From Amycolatopsis sp. FDAARGOS 1241 (GTDB lineage Bacteria; Actinomycetota; Actinomycetes; Mycobacteriales; Pseudonocardiaceae), in assembly GCF_016889705.1 (NCBI RefSeq), contig NZ_CP069526.1, positions 6,696,001-6,760,000 of the forward strand: 64,000 nucleotides of DNA, given 5' to 3'. A program made the translations under genes and the position numbers. A model generated the notes under the pieces. It did no database searches. It saw only the letters and a list, made by a program, of their open reading frames with translations, and was not told the DNA's origin. This document shows positions 62,849 through 64,000 of the stretch, in pieces. How positions within the stretch are numbered: position 1 is the first letter of the stretch; every line of letters begins with the position of its first letter.

Positions 62849-64000
62849 GTGAACCGGGACTCCCTCTTCTTCCACGCCGACTTCCGCCGGCTCTGGTCGG
62901 GCGACACCGCCAGCCAGTTCGGCACGTTCGTGGGCAACACGGCGATCCCGCTGCTCGCGGCGGTCACGCTCGCGGCGACGCCGTTCGAGATGGGCCTGCT
63001 GACCACGGCCGAGACGCTCGGCTTCCTGCTCATCGGCCTGCCGGCGGGCGTGTGGGTGGACCGGCTGCGCAAGCGGCCCGTGATGCTCGCCGCCGACCTC
63101 ACGCGGGGCGTGCTGATCCTGAGCATCCCCGTCACGTGGTGGACGGGGCTCCTGACGATGCCGCAGCTGATCGCGGTCGTGCTCCTCACCGGCATCGGCA
63201 CGGTGTTCTTCGACGTCTCCTACCAGGCCTACCTGCCGGCGCTCGTCGGCCGCGAACGGCTGCTCGAGGGCAACGCCAAGCTGCAGGGCGTGCAGTCCTC
63301 GGCCCAGATCGCCGGGCCGAGCGCCGCCGGTGTCCTGGTCCAGTTCGCCGGCGCCGCGAGCACGGTCCTGGTCACCGGATGCGGCTACCTGATCTCAGCG
63401 CTGTGCCTGTGGCGGATCCGCACCGTCGAACGGCTGCCCGAGCGCACCGGGCACGAGCGGCTGCTGCCGCAGATGCTCGAAGGCCTGCGGTTCGTGTTCA
63501 CCGACAAGCCGCTGCGCGCGATCGTCGCCTGCACCGCCACGGCGAACCTCTTCGGCGCCGCCGCACAGGCCGTGCAGGTGCTGTTCCTGACGCGCACGGC
63601 CGGCCTGCCCCCGGCGGCGGTCGGCGGGCTGCTGGCCGTCGGCGGCATCGGCGGCATCCTCGGCGCGCTGTTCGCCGGCGCGATCATCCGCCGCGTCGGG
63701 CAGGCGCGCTCGATCTGGCTCGTGCCGCTGCTGGTGTGGCCCGGCAACCTGCTCGTGCCGCTCGCGGGCCCCGGCTGGCGGCTGCCGCTCGCCGGCTTCG
63801 GTCTCGCGCTGGCCGGGTTCGGCGTGATCCTCTACAACATCGCGCAGGTGTCCTACCGGCAGGCGATCACGCCTGACGGCCTGCTCGGCCGGATGAACGC
63901 GAGCGTGCGGTTCGTCGTGTGGGGCACGATGCCGCTCGGCGGCCTGCTGGGTGGCGGGCTCGGCGAGTGGCTCGGGCTCACCGGCGCCCTGTGGGCGGCG
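62849..64000 (+). CDS. MFS transporter (enterobactin-exporter-like), 3' end beyond window
   Basis: At least 384 residues, no stop in the window. It begins NRDSLFFHADFRRLWSGDTA then QFGTFVGNTAIPLLAAVTLA, and has the MFS A motif GLPAGVWVDRLRKRPVMLAA between helices 2 and 3. Ten hydrophobic helices are visible. The group includes proton-driven drug and siderophore exporters. GTG 62849 lies just past the inverted-repeat operator, divergent from an ArsR-type regulator that probably governs it. Substrate is unknown. Confidence 0.9.
   Translation, partial: MNRDSLFFHADFRRLWSGDTASQFGTFVGNTAIPLLAAVTLAATPFEMGLLTTAETLGFLLIGLPAGVWVDRLRKRPVMLAADLTRGVLILSIPVTWWTGLLTMPQLIAVVLLTGIGTVFFDVSYQAYLPALVGRERLLEGNAKLQGVQSSAQIAGPSAAGVLVQFAGAASTVLVTGCGYLISALCLWRIRTVERLPERTGHERLLPQMLEGLRFVFTDKPLRAIVACTATANLFGAAAQAVQVLFLTRTAGLPPAAVGGLLAVGGIGGILGALFAGAIIRRVGQARSIWLVPLLVWPGNLLVPLAGPGWRLPLAGFGLALAGFGVILYNIAQVSYRQAITPDGLLGRMNASVRFVVWGTMPLGGLLGGGLGEWLGLTGALWAA

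Noticed and set aside
1..64000. tRNA, rRNA, CRISPR, insertion sequences, integrases, phage attachment sites
   Set aside because: None recognised on either strand; the repeats present are not CRISPR-like (no regular unique spacers).

Overview
This window comes from a very high-GC actinomycete, most likely Pseudonocardiaceae (Amycolatopsis-like). That assignment is inferred from gene content and order: an Mce transport operon with its two YrbE permeases and two Mce-associated proteins, an IdeR-type regulator, a TIGR03086/mycothiol-type DinB-fold protein, a B12-dependent ribonucleotide reductase behind nrdR, and a nrdR / LysM (ChiZ-like) / lexA block in the same order as Mycobacterium. GTG starts and 4-bp stop/start overlaps are frequent. 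No rRNA, tRNA, CRISPR array, integrase or transposase was seen.

Layout. 0-11 kb: acyltransferase (cut by the window edge), esterase, YbdK-type ligase, a Nudix-NYN fusion, an SRPBCC / ArsA ATPase / small Cys-rich protein / ROK glucokinase operon, a phosphoesterase and an acyl-CoA ligase. 11-14.4 kb: YbjQ protein, FAD monooxygenase, aminotransferase, a small unknown. 14.4-16.8 kb: a CobS/MoxR-like AAA+ ATPase and a frameshifted partner. 16.9-26.6 kb: a ten-gene mce operon. 26.7-27.6 kb: the truncated 3' halves of an SDR and an acyl-CoA dehydrogenase meeting head to head. 27.6-32.4 kb: lysine acetyltransferase (Pat type), AcuC deacetylase, rhodanese. 32.5-35.8 kb: ideR-galK and galE. 35.8-37 kb: a ~207-bp imperfect tandem array next to a DUF4192 gene. 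37-51.4 kb: M23 peptidase, a two-component system, X-Pro peptidase, DUF4139 protein, CBS protein, decayed MocR regulator, zinc metallopeptidase, prolyl oligopeptidase. 51.4-54 kb: TetR with two operator palindromes facing two tiny membrane-protein genes, then a frameshifted ferritin-like gene and another broken gene. 54-59.4 kb: nrdJ-nrdR, LysM protein and lexA with NrdR, DnaA-like and LexA sites. 59.4-64 kb: a 16-bp minisatellite, a membrane-anchored propeller-like protein, hflX, an ArsR-type regulator and an MFS transporter cut by the window edge.

How the genes work together. The mce operon should make one lipid/steroid importer; the SDR and acyl-CoA dehydrogenase remnants beside it match the position of hsd4A and fadE genes beside mce4 in mycobacteria, so a deletion seems to have removed part of a steroid-catabolism block. 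The Pat and AcuC pair is a writer and eraser of protein lysine acetylation in one operon. galK and galE form the Leloir branch. nrdR-nrdJ and LysM-lexA link dNTP supply, division arrest and the SOS response.

At least six loci look broken by indels, stops or deletions, while long neighbouring genes are clean. Several lesions are one-base changes in G or C runs, so raw reads should be checked before they are called true pseudogenes.
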